Source: Vampirovibrionales bacterium
GTDB lineage: Bacteria; Cyanobacteriota; Vampirovibrionia; Vampirovibrionales; Vampirovibrionaceae
Assembly: GCA_029262635.1 (NCBI GenBank)
Contig: JAJCZA010000004.1
Span: forward strand, 1-64,000
Length of the DNA stretch: 64,000 bases
Reading direction: 5' to 3'
Notes under the pieces: generated by a model
Told to the model about the DNA's origin: nothing
Databases searched by the model: none
What the model saw: only the letters and a program-made list of their open reading frames with translations
Part shown: positions 26,568-35,724 of the stretch, piece after piece
Layout of the letters: the number at the start of each line of letters is the position of its first letter
Position numbering within the stretch: the stretch's first letter is position 1
Program-made: the position numbers and the translations under genes

Positions 26568-28478
26568 TTAGTCCTCCAAATCAACACCCAGAACCCGGGT
26601 GATTTCTTCAACTGTGGTAAACCCGGCCAGGGCTTTTCGTTTTCCATCCATGGCCAGCGTGTACATACCTTCTTTCACGGCAGCTTCCTCGATGGCAAAA
26701 GTAGATGCGCCCGAATCAACCAGTTTGGCAATGTCACGACTCACACGCATAATTTCGTAAAGACCCACCCGACCTGAGTACCCGGAACCTTCGCAAGAAT
26801 CACATCCTTTACCCCGATACAGGGTAATTTCTTTTTCTCGATCCTTCATATTTAAGGTTTCCACTTCCTCATCGGTAGCCGTGTAGGACTCTTTGCATTT
26901 CGAACAAATCCGGCGCACCAGACGCTGAGCTAAAATACCAATAACCGCTGAACTGACCAGATAAGCCGGTGCCCCCATCTCCAAGAGCCGTGTCACCGTT
27001 TTTGCTGAGCTGTTCGTATGAATCGTGCTAAAAACAAGGTGACCCGTCAGAGCAGCATGAATAGCCGCCTCCAAGGTCTCTTCATCTCGAACCTCACCCA
27101 CCAGAATAACGTCCGGATCTTGACGAAGCAAAGCTCGAAGGGCGCTGGAAAATGTCATGCCCGCTTTACTATTGATAGGCGTTTGGTTAATCCCGGATAA
27201 TGGGTACTCAATGGGATCCTCAACCGTGGAAATATTAATCTCCGGTCGGTTAATCTCACGCAAACAAGTATACAGCGTGGTGGTTTTCCCTGAACCCGTC
27301 GGGCCCGTTACGAGAATAATGCCATTAGGCGCCTTAATCATACGATTAATGGTTTTTCGTTCTTCCGAAGTCAATCCCAGGGTTTCCAATCCACCGGATG
27401 TGGCCGTTGCTTTTAAAATTCGAACACAAATCTTTTCGCCAAACTGAAGCGGCAACGTATTCACCCGCATATCCACTTCTTGGCTTCCCATCTTAATTTT
27501 CATCCGGCCATCCTGAGGCCGCCGCCGTTCGGCAATATCCATGCCACTGGCAACTTTTACCCGAGAAATAACGGCGTTGGACATTTTTTTAGGAATACTT
27601 CGAGCTTCTTTCAAGATACCATCCACCCGATAACGAATTAAAAGACGCTCTTTTTGCGGTTCCCAGTGGATATCCGATGCTTCCATGTCAATGGCTTCGA
27701 TTAAAACAGAGTTAACCAGCATAACAACCGGCGCGTCTTCCGCTGCCATTTCGGCTTCCAGATCCGAACTCAGTGATCCGTCGTCATAAATACTATTATC
27801 CTTGCTCAGATCTTCTTCAATCTTCCGCAAGGCATCATCACCGGACACGCTACTCCGAAAGTATTTATCCAGTGTATTAACCAGTTGTTTATGCGTTGAA
27901 ACCCTTGGAATTGGACGAAAACCGGTTAAAAGTGCAATCTCATCCAATACTCGTAAGTTATCCGGGCGAGCCATGACGACTTCTAACCTTTTATATCGTA
28001 GATCTACCCGAACCGGAATAATCATATGCCGTTTAATAAAGTCTTCTGGCAATAGTTTAATCACACTGGGTTGAAGCTCAACAGATGTCAGCTCAAAATA
28101 CTCAAACCCATGCAGGATAGACAGAGCTTTCCCCAGTACCGCATCATCAACAAAGCCCAATTTAACGAGAACAGACCCAACAGGCACCTTGGTCGCCTTT
28201 GCTTCTGAAAGTGCCTGGGTTAACTTTACTTCTGTGATGGCACCCATTTCAATCAGTACATCACCAATCCGTTTTTTATTCGGCGATACCGCAGTTACTG
28301 TAGCCTGAGCAGGAAGGGGAGAAGCGGGGGGGAAGGAAGCCTGTATTGTTTCATGGCCGTGGCCAGATCCGGTTTGTTCACTGGAAGTCATTGGATCCAA
28401 GTGGGGTACGTCTCCCCCCTGAGAGGGATCCGGATGATTGGGTAATGAGTTTGGAGAACTCACGTATTCAGACTCCAT
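26568..28478 (-). CDS. pilB: type IV pilus assembly ATPase PilB
   Basis: 636 residues. A Pro/Ser-rich, apparently disordered 70-residue start is followed by the T2SSE_N domain (IGDVLIEMGAITEVKLTQAL) and the ATPase domain. Walker A is GPTGSGKTTTLYT, the Asp box VEDPIEYPLSG, Walker B VILVGEVRDEETLE, and the His box ALTGHLVFSTIHTNSS. A zinc-binding tetracysteine is present: CSKCKES and CDSCEGSGYSGRVGLYE. It powers pilus extension. The first gene before pilC, with a 6-nt gap. The N-terminal extension is longer than usual; later starts exist, so the true N-terminus is unsure. Confidence 0.92.
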   Translation of the reverse strand: MESEYVSSPNSLPNHPDPSQGGDVPHLDPMTSSEQTGSGHGHETIQASFPPASPLPAQATVTAVSPNKKRIGDVLIEMGAITEVKLTQALSEAKATKVPVGSVLVKLGFVDDAVLGKALSILHGFEYFELTSVELQPSVIKLLPEDFIKRHMIIPVRVDLRYKRLEVVMARPDNLRVLDEIALLTGFRPIPRVSTHKQLVNTLDKYFRSSVSGDDALRKIEEDLSKDNSIYDDGSLSSDLEAEMAAEDAPVVMLVNSVLIEAIDMEASDIHWEPQKERLLIRYRVDGILKEARSIPKKMSNAVISRVKVASGMDIAERRRPQDGRMKIKMGSQEVDMRVNTLPLQFGEKICVRILKATATSGGLETLGLTSEERKTINRMIKAPNGIILVTGPTGSGKTTTLYTCLREINRPEINISTVEDPIEYPLSGINQTPINSKAGMTFSSALRALLRQDPDVILVGEVRDEETLEAAIHAALTGHLVFSTIHTNSSAKTVTRLLEMGAPAYLVSSAVIGILAQRLVRRICSKCKESYTATDEEVETLNMKDREKEITLYRGKGCDSCEGSGYSGRVGLYEIMRVSRDIAKLVDSGASTFAIEEAAVKEGMYTLAMDGKRKALAGFTTVEEITRVLGVDLED

Positions 28479-28693
28479 TTACATAAGCACTTTTCTTAGC
28501 ACAGAGCTGTTCTTTTACTGGAAACTGAACTAAAATGTACGATCGGCAGGACACCCTATCGCACGGCTCAACTTGTCAACGTCCAGATTGTCGTCGATTG
28601 TCTATACTAAAAAGACTTACTACCAGTGAATATCGGTCATTCGACCCGATTCTTTAATCTTCCCTTAAACCTCCCCCAAAAGGTGGACCTCCC

Positions 28694-29557
28694 ATGCCCC
28701 GTTCACTAGAGCAGTTAAAACAAACCATCCGAAAGGCTCTGGCCACACTGGAATTATCCGAACTCCAGACTCAGGCTGAACTGGGGTATATTTCTGACTA
28801 TATCCTTAACCTCCCAACGTCGGCTCATTGGCTCGATCCTCAGCAGGAAATACCGGAGGCTCTCTGCTTAAAGGTTGAAACCCTACTTAATAAACGAATT
28901 AAAGATCGAGTTCCTATCCAATATCTGGTTTCCGCCGCCTCGTTCTACGGACTTTCCTATTATGTGGACCCTAACGTACTGATCCCTCGTCCAGAAACCG
29001 AACATCTGGTAGATTTAGCGTTGGCAATGACAAAACAAAACCATTACCAGACGGCCCTTGACTTGGGGACAGGCTCAGGGATTATTCCTATTTCGCTGGC
29101 TTATCACCTAAAAAAGCCAGATTTCCAGCTAACGGGTGTAGACATTTCCATGGGGGCACTGGCCATTGCTAAAAAAAATGCCCAAACCCATGATGTTGAA
29201 GCGAACATTGAATGGCTCCAAGGAGATTTATTCCAGCCTCTCGCCCAGCAAACCTTTGATATGATCCTCTCCAACCCGCCTTATATTTCCCATGACGAAG
29301 CCGAAACCCTGTTCCCGGAAGTCTATAATAATGAACCTCACTTGGCCTTATTCACACCCGAAGGGTTCCCCACGTTCTATCAACGTATTGCACAAGAGGC
29401 CAGCGCCCACCTTAACCCCGGCGGTGCCATTTTAGTAGAACTCGGGGACCAGTGTACGGATCATGCACAGAAAGCATTTACCCAGGCCGGATTTTCTAAA
29501 ATTAGTGTCCATCCTGATTATGCCGGAGTTGAACGGATTTTGGTTATCCAACAATAA
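28694..29557 (+). CDS. prmC: release-factor glutamine methyltransferase
   Basis: 287 residues. An N-terminal helical bundle (LEQLKQTIRKALATLELSEL) is followed by a Rossmann methyltransferase domain with ALDLGTGSGIIPISLA (SAM binding) and the catalytic MILSNPPYISHDE; NPPY contacts the target glutamine. The linker RVPIQYLVSAASFYGL matches the family PxQYLxG region. It methylates the GGQ glutamine of RF1 and RF2. prfA is usually adjacent but is not here. Hence it stands alone between pilB (divergent) and dnaK. Confidence 0.95.
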   Translation: MPRSLEQLKQTIRKALATLELSELQTQAELGYISDYILNLPTSAHWLDPQQEIPEALCLKVETLLNKRIKDRVPIQYLVSAASFYGLSYYVDPNVLIPRPETEHLVDLALAMTKQNHYQTALDLGTGSGIIPISLAYHLKKPDFQLTGVDISMGALAIAKKNAQTHDVEANIEWLQGDLFQPLAQQTFDMILSNPPYISHDEAETLFPEVYNNEPHLALFTPEGFPTFYQRIAQEASAHLNPGGAILVELGDQCTDHAQKAFTQAGFSKISVHPDYAGVERILVIQQ

Positions 29558-29638
29558 CCTGCCTTCTCCCTAGCAAATCGAAAAAAATGCTACCCATAAG
29601 ATTAGAACTCACGTAAAATCTTAAGTCATTATTAAAGT

Positions 29639-29681
29639 ATCCGCCAAGGCGGATGATTTTCCACTAAGCTTAGGGTATATT
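29639..29681 (+). promoter_or_regulatory. dnaK promoter with operator-like palindrome
   Basis: A perfect inverted repeat ATCCGCC-AA-GGCGGAT (29639-29654) is followed by a -10-like TATATT at 29676-29681. With a 17-nt spacer the -35 hexamer would overlap the end of the palindrome. The -35 itself is poor (ATGATT). There is no CIRCE element (TTAGCACTC-N9-GAGTGCTAA), the usual HrcA site upstream of dnaK or groE, so another repressor may bind here. Confidence 0.45.
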
Positions 29682-29761
29682 CTCTTCATAAGAATTGAAC
29701 GCACTGATATTGTGCAATGTGTGTAATAAAAGTTAATCAACAGAAAAGAGGACTCCCTGAT

Positions 29762-31636
29762 ATGTCTAAAGTTGTGGGAATCGATCTAGGTACGACAAAC
29801 TCGGTTGTCGCTGTTATGGAAGGCGGCAAGCCGACCGTTATCGCCAACGCCGAGGGGAATCGTACCACTCCTTCGATTGTTGCTGTCTCAAAAACCGGTG
29901 AGTGGCTTGTGGGTCAACTGGCCAAACGTCAAGCCGTACTTAATACGGACCGAACCATCGCGTCAAACAAGCGAGAAATGGGTACATCCTATACTTGGAA
30001 GGTTGACGGAAAAGATTACACCCCTCAGGAAATCTCCGCCAAAATTTTGAGAAAACTGGTGGATGACGCATCGTCTTATCTGGGTGAAAAAGTCACTAAA
30101 GCCGTTATCACGGTTCCTGCCTATTTTAACGATAGCCAGCGACAAGCGACAAAGGATGCTGGAAAAATTGCCGGAATCGAAGTCCTTCGAATCATTAACG
30201 AGCCTACCGCCGCTTCACTGGCTTACGGATTAGAGAAGAAAGCTGATGAAACTATTCTGGTCTTTGACCTTGGCGGTGGAACTTTCGACGTTTCCGTTTT
30301 GGAAGTAGGCGACGGTGTATTTGAAGTTAAATCCACCCATGGAGACACCAAACTGGGTGGTGATGATTTTGATGAAAAGCTCATCGACTGGATGGCCGAA
30401 GAATTCAAAAAACAGGAAGGCATTGACCTAACTACGGATAAACAGGCCATGCAACGACTAAAAGAAGCCGCAGAAAAGGCTAAGTGCGAACTATCGACGG
30501 TTATGGAGTCTCATATCAGTTTGCCTTTCATTACGGCGGACCAAAACGGCCCTAAACACTTAGAGCTGGATTTGAGCCGGGCTAAATTCAACGAACTAAC
30601 CCGAGAGTTGGTTGAACGATGCCGTAAGCCGGTTGAACAATCCCTAAAAGACGCCAATCTTAAAACTTCTGAGATTGATGAAATTGTCATGGTCGGTGGT
30701 TCAACTCGAATCCCTGCCGTTGTTGATCTGGTAACAGAACTCACAGGTGGCCAGAAACCTAATCAAGGTGTTAATCCAGATGAAGTCGTCGCTGTTGGCG
30801 CCGCTGTTCAGGCTGGTATCCTCGCAGGTGAAGTTAAAGACATCGTTCTTTTAGATGTCACCCCACTTAGCTTGGGGATTGAAACCCTCGGCGGTGTTAT
30901 GACCAAGTTGGTTGACCGAAATACCACTATTCCAGTACGCCGAACCGAGACATTTTCCACAGCGGAAGACAATCAGACCACAGTGGATGTCCATGTACTT
31001 CAAGGAGAGCGTCCCATGGCCGCCGCCAACAAAACACTGGGCAAATTCCGGCTGGAAGGGATTCCACCGGCACCGCGTGGTATTCCTAAAGTAGAAGTTA
31101 CCTTTGACATTGACGCTAACGGAATTGTGAACGTCAGCGCCAAAGATCAGGCAACCAATAAGGAACAAAAAATCTCTATTACCGCCAGCACCAGTCTAAG
31201 TGACGACGAAGTCGAACGCATGGTAAAAGAGGCCGAGTCTCACGCCGATGAAGACGAAAAGGTCAAAGAGAAAATCGAACTGAAAAACAGTTGTGATAGC
31301 CTCTGTTACAGCGTTGAACGTCAAATGACCGATCTGGGCGAAAAAGTGGATCCTGAGGAAAAAGAGAAAGTCACCAAACTGGTTGATGAACTCCGAGGTG
31401 CCATTCAGAGCGAAAATCACGACGAGATGAAGAAGCTTCAGGAAGAGCTTCAGGAAGAGCTTCAGCAACTTGCTTACGCCATTTCCACCAAAGCCTACGA
31501 AGCGTCGAACGCTGAGCAAAACGCCGATAGTAGTGCTAACGAAGAGTCCAGTGGCGAAGAGTCGAAAGATGACGAGGAAATCATTGACGCCGAATTCCGC
31601 CCTTCTGACGAAGCCGGCACAGCTGGCCCTGTTTAG
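29762..31636 (+). CDS. dnaK: Hsp70 chaperone DnaK
   Basis: 624 residues from ATG at 29762, chosen because AGAGGA precedes it and the family starts [18 protein letters not shown]. An upstream in-frame start at 29717 would add 15 foreign residues. Signatures: [34 protein letters not shown] and [17 protein letters not shown]. The interdomain linker is [13 protein letters not shown]. The acidic C-terminus ends near [13 protein letters not shown], close to the usual EEVD-like bacterial end. It folds and refolds proteins with DnaJ and GrpE, neither of which is adjacent. It is monocistronic with a strong terminator. A 12-nt tandem duplication gives EELQEELQ in the lid. Confidence 0.97.
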   Translation: MSKVVGIDLGTTNSVVAVMEGGKPTVIANAEGNRTTPSIVAVSKTGEWLVGQLAKRQAVLNTDRTIASNKREMGTSYTWKVDGKDYTPQEISAKILRKLVDDASSYLGEKVTKAVITVPAYFNDSQRQATKDAGKIAGIEVLRIINEPTAASLAYGLEKKADETILVFDLGGGTFDVSVLEVGDGVFEVKSTHGDTKLGGDDFDEKLIDWMAEEFKKQEGIDLTTDKQAMQRLKEAAEKAKCELSTVMESHISLPFITADQNGPKHLELDLSRAKFNELTRELVERCRKPVEQSLKDANLKTSEIDEIVMVGGSTRIPAVVDLVTELTGGQKPNQGVNPDEVVAVGAAVQAGILAGEVKDIVLLDVTPLSLGIETLGGVMTKLVDRNTTIPVRRTETFSTAEDNQTTVDVHVLQGERPMAAANKTLGKFRLEGIPPAPRGIPKVEVTFDIDANGIVNVSAKDQATNKEQKISITASTSLSDDEVERMVKEAESHADEDEKVKEKIELKNSCDSLCYSVERQMTDLGEKVDPEEKEKVTKLVDELRGAIQSENHDEMKKLQEELQEELQQLAYAISTKAYEASNAEQNADSSANEESSGEESKDDEEIIDAEFRPSDEAGTAGPV

Positions 31637-31671
31637 GGCAAGTGTCGTAAACCACTGATTCCATTAACATT

Positions 31672-31705
31672 AAGCGCCTTACTCGATAATAAGAGTAAGG
31701 CGCTT
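31672..31705 (+). terminator. dnaK terminator
   Basis: A 13-bp perfect stem, AAGCGCCTTACTC (31672-31684) with GAGTAAGGCGCTT (31693-31705), 8-nt loop, then ATTATTTC. It begins 36 nt after the dnaK stop. Confidence 0.75.
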
Positions 31706-31842
31706 ATTATTTCAAGGTTTCGCGGGTACTAATTTCCTGTTGATTGTAACATTCCATTGCCTTTCAGACGTTTCAACCTATTCATGATCCTTTTTCTCCT
31801 CTATGCTGAAACAAAATTCGGAATGGAAAATAACAAACACGG

Positions 31843-33987
31843 ATGAGCTTTATTTCGGGGAAGTTTCGGCGGATTGCCCGCTATGATACATTTATTATTC
31901 CGGCGCTATGGCTGTTTGTGGCGGGGAATCTACTTTTCTGGGCTGTGCCAGATTTTCCTCTCCTCAAGTGGTTTATTCTACTTCCTTTTCTGGCTTTACT
32001 CATTCTGCTGGTAGTCTATAGTAGTCGAAAATGGGTGATTCGTTCCGCTTTTTGGCTGGTTATGTTGATGATTGGCGGGTTTTACTACCAGCAATTCGCT
32101 TTTCAACCCAATGCGTTTGATCCCGTATGGAAAGCGCCTCACACTCGGGCCAGCGTGGAAGGGGTGGTGGTTCGACGTGATAATAATGGCCACAAAGGGC
32201 AAATTCGGGTACTTAATGTCAATGGACAATACGCCTCAGGGATTACTCAAATTACCAAAACCGGAAGAAATCTCCCACTTCCCTCCGTGGGCACCACCGC
32301 TGTTTTTTATGGCAGTTTAAAAATCCCTGCAAACAGTAAATTTAATGGTGGTTTCAGCTACCGACTCTATCTCAAGACAAAGAAAATAACCACCTTGCTC
32401 ACACACGTTAGCGAAATCACGACGACGCACACTGAACCCCTGACCTTACCGGATCAAATCAACCGGTGGATGGCAGGAGTCCGTGAAAAAATGTCCCGAA
32501 TTTTCAGTCAGTTTCTCTTATCCCCCGATTCTGACGTGCTATCTGGCATTGTTCTTGGGAGTCATGCTGTTCCCATTGATGCCTCAACCAAACAGGCCTT
32601 TATCGAAACCGGTTTGATTCACTTTCTGGCGGCATCCGGACTCAATGTGGGTATCATCGCAGGATTTATTCTCTGGCTTTGCGGACAGTTTCGAGTCATG
32701 GGACGCTCCCGTCTACTGATTGCGATGGCCAGTGTGGCATTATACATTATGTTAGCCGGGGTTTCTCCATCGGTACTTCGTGCCGGAACCATGCTTGAGC
32801 TGGCTCTGTTTTTCAAGTTCATGAATCAAAAGTTCTCACTGCTTTTCCTGCTTAGCTTAGCCGTTGCGATCATGGTGCTGTTTAACCCAAATGTGGTTGG
32901 TGATCTTGGGTTTCAGTTCTCCGTTCTATCGACCTTCGGCCTAATCACCATGGTTCCACCCCTTCAGGAGCTTTTAGGGCGGTATATTACCCGATTTTTA
33001 GCCGGTATCATTCTGGTGCCACTGATTGCACAGATTTGGGTGCTTCCTTTATCCCTCTATCACTTTAATCAATTCCCCCTCCATTCGGTACCCCTCAATA
33101 TTCTGGCCATGTTCTTTGTTACACCGCTGACGGTTATTGGATTTATATCTGGCATCATTGGTTTTTTCTGGGAACCTTTAGGTCAGTGGCTTACCTTTTT
33201 GGCTTGGCCCTTTCTTAAAGCCCTTCTCTGGATTGTCCAGGCGGGAGACCAGCTCCAGTGGGCTAAAATCAGTCTGGCCTCACCACCCATTTGGCTTGTT
33301 CCTAGCCTTTATCTTACACTCGGACTCATCCTGCTCTTTGTCAACCAAACGTCTCCTTTCACTCTTAATCGACGCCAACAGACCGTATCCATTTTAACTC
33401 TGATTTTCTGCATGATGGCGAACCTGAGCTTTAATCAATGGGAAACTCACCAGCAAAGCGCCATTGAAATCCTCCCTCTTTCACGATTTCATTCTGCTTT
33501 TATCCTAAAGCCCAAATCGGGCAAATCTTTTTCGATGCTTATTCCAGAATCCCTATCCTATTGGGAAGAACGCACCTTGTCCGACTATCTTAAACATCGA
33601 AATATCCAACACCTCTCGGCACTTGCCCTCTGGAAACCCCCAAATCAAACGAGAAGCACCCCTTCTCCGTTAGAAACCCTTTTCGTAAAACGAACCGTCC
33701 AACAAGTGATCCACCTTAATCAGCTTTCTCCCAGCCAAACCCTCCGGTTTGGCAACCTGACTCTATCTCCTCTTGTACATCAGCAGGGTCGGCTCTTCCA
33801 AATTTCCAGTAAAAATTTCTGTTTACTCGTCACCCAGCGCCACAACGATACATTTTTATGCCCGTTAACCTACCTTAATCTACCTCGACAGCCCGGTCGA
33901 CTTTGGTCAACGATGACCCAGAAAGTTTTTCCAGTGGATCAGCTCCGTACAGTCGAAATAACCTCTCGAAAATTGACCTTATTCTAA
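31843..33987 (+). CDS. comEC: DNA-uptake channel ComEC/Rec2
   Basis: 714 residues. N-terminal membrane helices (about 15-80) and a DUF4131-type OB region are followed by the Competence domain (about 225-500) with many helices and the signature FIETGLIHFLAASGLNVGII. The last 180 residues correspond to the metallo-beta-lactamase-like domain of other ComEC proteins. Here the expected H-x-H-x-D-H is missing: the strand LSALAL is followed by WKPPNQT instead. So the putative nuclease part looks inactive. It transports single-stranded DNA across the inner membrane in natural transformation. The comEA-like gene follows 243 nt later. Start codon ATG at 31843 has no strong ribosome site. Confidence 0.9.
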   Translation: MSFISGKFRRIARYDTFIIPALWLFVAGNLLFWAVPDFPLLKWFILLPFLALLILLVVYSSRKWVIRSAFWLVMLMIGGFYYQQFAFQPNAFDPVWKAPHTRASVEGVVVRRDNNGHKGQIRVLNVNGQYASGITQITKTGRNLPLPSVGTTAVFYGSLKIPANSKFNGGFSYRLYLKTKKITTLLTHVSEITTTHTEPLTLPDQINRWMAGVREKMSRIFSQFLLSPDSDVLSGIVLGSHAVPIDASTKQAFIETGLIHFLAASGLNVGIIAGFILWLCGQFRVMGRSRLLIAMASVALYIMLAGVSPSVLRAGTMLELALFFKFMNQKFSLLFLLSLAVAIMVLFNPNVVGDLGFQFSVLSTFGLITMVPPLQELLGRYITRFLAGIILVPLIAQIWVLPLSLYHFNQFPLHSVPLNILAMFFVTPLTVIGFISGIIGFFWEPLGQWLTFLAWPFLKALLWIVQAGDQLQWAKISLASPPIWLVPSLYLTLGLILLFVNQTSPFTLNRRQQTVSILTLIFCMMANLSFNQWETHQQSAIEILPLSRFHSAFILKPKSGKSFSMLIPESLSYWEERTLSDYLKHRNIQHLSALALWKPPNQTRSTPSPLETLFVKRTVQQVIHLNQLSPSQTLRFGNLTLSPLVHQQGRLFQISSKNFCLLVTQRHNDTFLCPLTYLNLPRQPGRLWSTMTQKVFPVDQLRTVEITSRKLTLF

Positions 33988-34025
33988 TTCCAGCAACTTG
34001 GCTTAAAATGAGAAGAAAAAAAGAA

Positions 34026-34046
34026 GCTACCGGAGTTCTCGGTAGC
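34026..34046 (+). terminator. hairpin after comEC
   Basis: GCTACCG (34026-34032) and CGGTAGC (34040-34046) form a 7-bp stem with a 7-nt loop, 38 nt beyond the comEC stop. No U-tract follows, so it is a weak call. Confidence 0.35.
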
Positions 34047-34230
34047 ATGACTTGGGGAGGAGGTTGGGGAATTGCGAGGGATAAATCCCTCACAGTTAAA
34101 CTATCGTCAACCCCTTTTGTTTCTTGAGCTTTCGACAGCAAAGTGTAAACTTATATAAAGTATACCTCCATTGTTTTCTTGAACCTTTCCGATAAACTAA
34201 GTTTGAAATACCTTTACGAGAAAGTCTCCC

Positions 34231-34593
34231 ATGCGATTTTTACCCCTCAGACGTTCTATTTTTACCCGCCTGTTTATCCTCTTGGCTTTTTATAGCCTCT
34301 TCTTCCCAACATGGGTCTATGGGGCAGGAAAGCCCTTTATCCATCCCGATTTTCTGTATTCCCACCAACTTCAGGAAAAACACACCCTTTCATCCCAGAC
34401 GAACATCAACCACGCTAGTTTTGAAGAATTAAAAATATTACCTGGTATTGATGACAATCTGGCCTTAAAGCTAATTCGTCTTCGCAAAACACAGACATTC
34501 CAGTCCAATCTGGATTTGTATCGGTTGCCCTTCATGGAAAAGCGAGAAATTGATCGTCTTATCAGTCAATTACAGCAATATATCTCGTTCTAA
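34231..34593 (+). CDS. ComEA-like helix-hairpin-helix protein
   Basis: 120 residues. A hydrophobic signal or anchor sequence is at about 10-31 (RLFILLAFYSLFFPTWVYG). A linker leads to a ComEA-type double helix-hairpin-helix domain: TNINHASFEELKILPGIDDN (about 58-77), then LALKLIRLRKTQTF and the second hairpin region LYRLPFMEKREIDRLI. The protein would bind incoming double-stranded DNA in the periplasm and pass it to ComEC. Position directly after comEC supports this. It is shorter than ComEA proteins that have a long linker, similar to Gram-negative versions. Confidence 0.82.
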   Translation: MRFLPLRRSIFTRLFILLAFYSLFFPTWVYGAGKPFIHPDFLYSHQLQEKHTLSSQTNINHASFEELKILPGIDDNLALKLIRLRKTQTFQSNLDLYRLPFMEKREIDRLISQLQQYISF

Positions 34594-34599
34594 TCAAAA

Positions 34600-34632
34600 A
34601 ACCCGCCACAAAAAATCAATTCGTGACGGGTT
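34600..34632 (-). terminator. terminator of the VirB10-like gene (possibly bidirectional)
   Basis: On the leftward strand, AACCCGTCAC pairs with GTGGCGGGTT (one mismatch) and is followed by a TTTT run, a classic rho-independent terminator. It lies between the convergent comEA-like and VirB10-like genes. Confidence 0.7.
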
Positions 34633-34657
34633 CTCATTCAACCATGATGATGGGTCA

Positions 34658-35395
34658 TTAATAGTTAAAATTAATGTCCTCATCCACTTTAATGCTCATT
34701 CGGGTTCCACTGGGCATAACAACATCCTTGCCCTTACGAGCTAGGGCATAGCCAATACCTGCCAAGGCACCAACACCGGTTCCCATTAAAGCACCGGTCC
34801 CGGCAACACCAAGCAATCCACCCAAGGCAACACCTGTTACAGCACCTAATCCAGTGCCGCCTGCGGCCACTCCGATGCCTTTAGCAAGATCCATCTTAAA
34901 GGAATTACCTTTCAGTCGACCCGTATTATCTTCGGTCACAATATGTCCGGTAATAGGAACCACCATTCCAGAAGGTGTTTTAATGCTATGGAAACGTACG
35001 TCCAGTTCACCATGGCGCCCCATGCGGCTCGCCCGGTGAAGATCTGCAACCTGTCCGACCACATTGCTACCAGCAGGGATGGCCCTATTTCCATTAACAA
35101 ACAGATCGTTTTCCAATGTTGCCGTAATATTTTCGCCTAAAGCATTAGAATACGAGCTCAAAGGTTGATCCAGCTTCAGGATCATGGTCGTTCCCTTTGG
35201 CAAGGTGCTTACACTACCCCGTAAAGGGATTTGCTGGCTTTGAGCCGTATAAGCACTGTTATTGTTGGGGTACGTACTTGAATAATTGTTATTAAGGGGT
35301 CGCAACTGATAATCATTAATACCGTCAGCCATTGCAGCCATTGGCATTGCGCCTATAGAAAGGGCCAGTAAGCAACCTAATATCTGTTTTTTCAT
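34658..35395 (-). CDS. exported TrbI/VirB10-like envelope protein with glycine zipper
   Basis: 245 residues. The signal peptide (1-23, ALSIGAMPMAAMA) is followed by an Asn/Ser/Tyr/Gln-rich linker and then a region like the C-terminal beta-barrel of TrbI/VirB10: LPKGTTMILKLDQPLSSYSN, AIPAGSNVVGQVADLHRASR, GELDVRFHSIKTPSGMVVPI. Residues 175-218 form a very Gly/Ala-rich glycine zipper (GVALGGLLGVAGTGALMGTG) that could insert in a membrane, in the place where VirB10 has its outer-membrane antenna. No other conjugation gene is near, so this is not a type IV secretion locus. It may be an independent outer-membrane protein. Function unknown. Confidence 0.6.
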   Translation of the reverse strand: MKKQILGCLLALSIGAMPMAAMADGINDYQLRPLNNNYSSTYPNNNSAYTAQSQQIPLRGSVSTLPKGTTMILKLDQPLSSYSNALGENITATLENDLFVNGNRAIPAGSNVVGQVADLHRASRMGRHGELDVRFHSIKTPSGMVVPITGHIVTEDNTGRLKGNSFKMDLAKGIGVAAGGTGLGAVTGVALGGLLGVAGTGALMGTGVGALAGIGYALARKGKDVVMPSGTRMSIKVDEDINFNY

Positions 35396-35724
35396 CTCTA
35401 GCTCTCCATCGTTCGTAACGACTATGTTTCATCTCACGTTATTTTCTTAAAGTTGGGTCCGGGGCCGTCTCCACCAGAAACACCTTACAAAACTTAATTA
35501 TACCTTTTTTCTTCAAAAAAGTGGCAATCTTTCTTTTTCACTCTTCTCTTATCTTTTTTCTTTAATTAATATCCTTTTTTCTATTTTTTTGTTAATTGTT
35601 TTGAAGATTCCCACAAAAAAATGTGAATCTCTGATACCCTTTGAGAATCTCTGGTACATATTTATATGTCGGAATCTAACCCATACCAACTTGTTTTCAT
35701 TGATCTAGGGTAACCAAGTAAACG
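35396..35724. promoter_or_regulatory. long AT-rich region upstream of topA, with repeated motifs
   Basis: The 329-nt gap is T-rich on the + strand (several runs of six or more T). Close to topA lie GAATCTCTGATAC (35625-35637) and GAATCTCTGGTAC (35645-35657), 20 nt apart, then a third GAATCT at 35672. A palindrome ACATAT-TT-ATATGT lies at 35656-35669. They probably bind a regulator of topA or form its promoter. I see no classical -35/-10 pair. Confidence 0.4.

Noticed and set aside
31441-31464. 12-nt tandem repeat in dnaK (EELQEELQ)
   Set aside because: In frame inside the helical lid, two copies only; a simple duplication without further significance.
34658-35395. Type IV secretion locus around the VirB10-like gene
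   Set aside because: No VirB4, VirB8, VirB9, VirB11 or relaxase gene in the neighbourhood.
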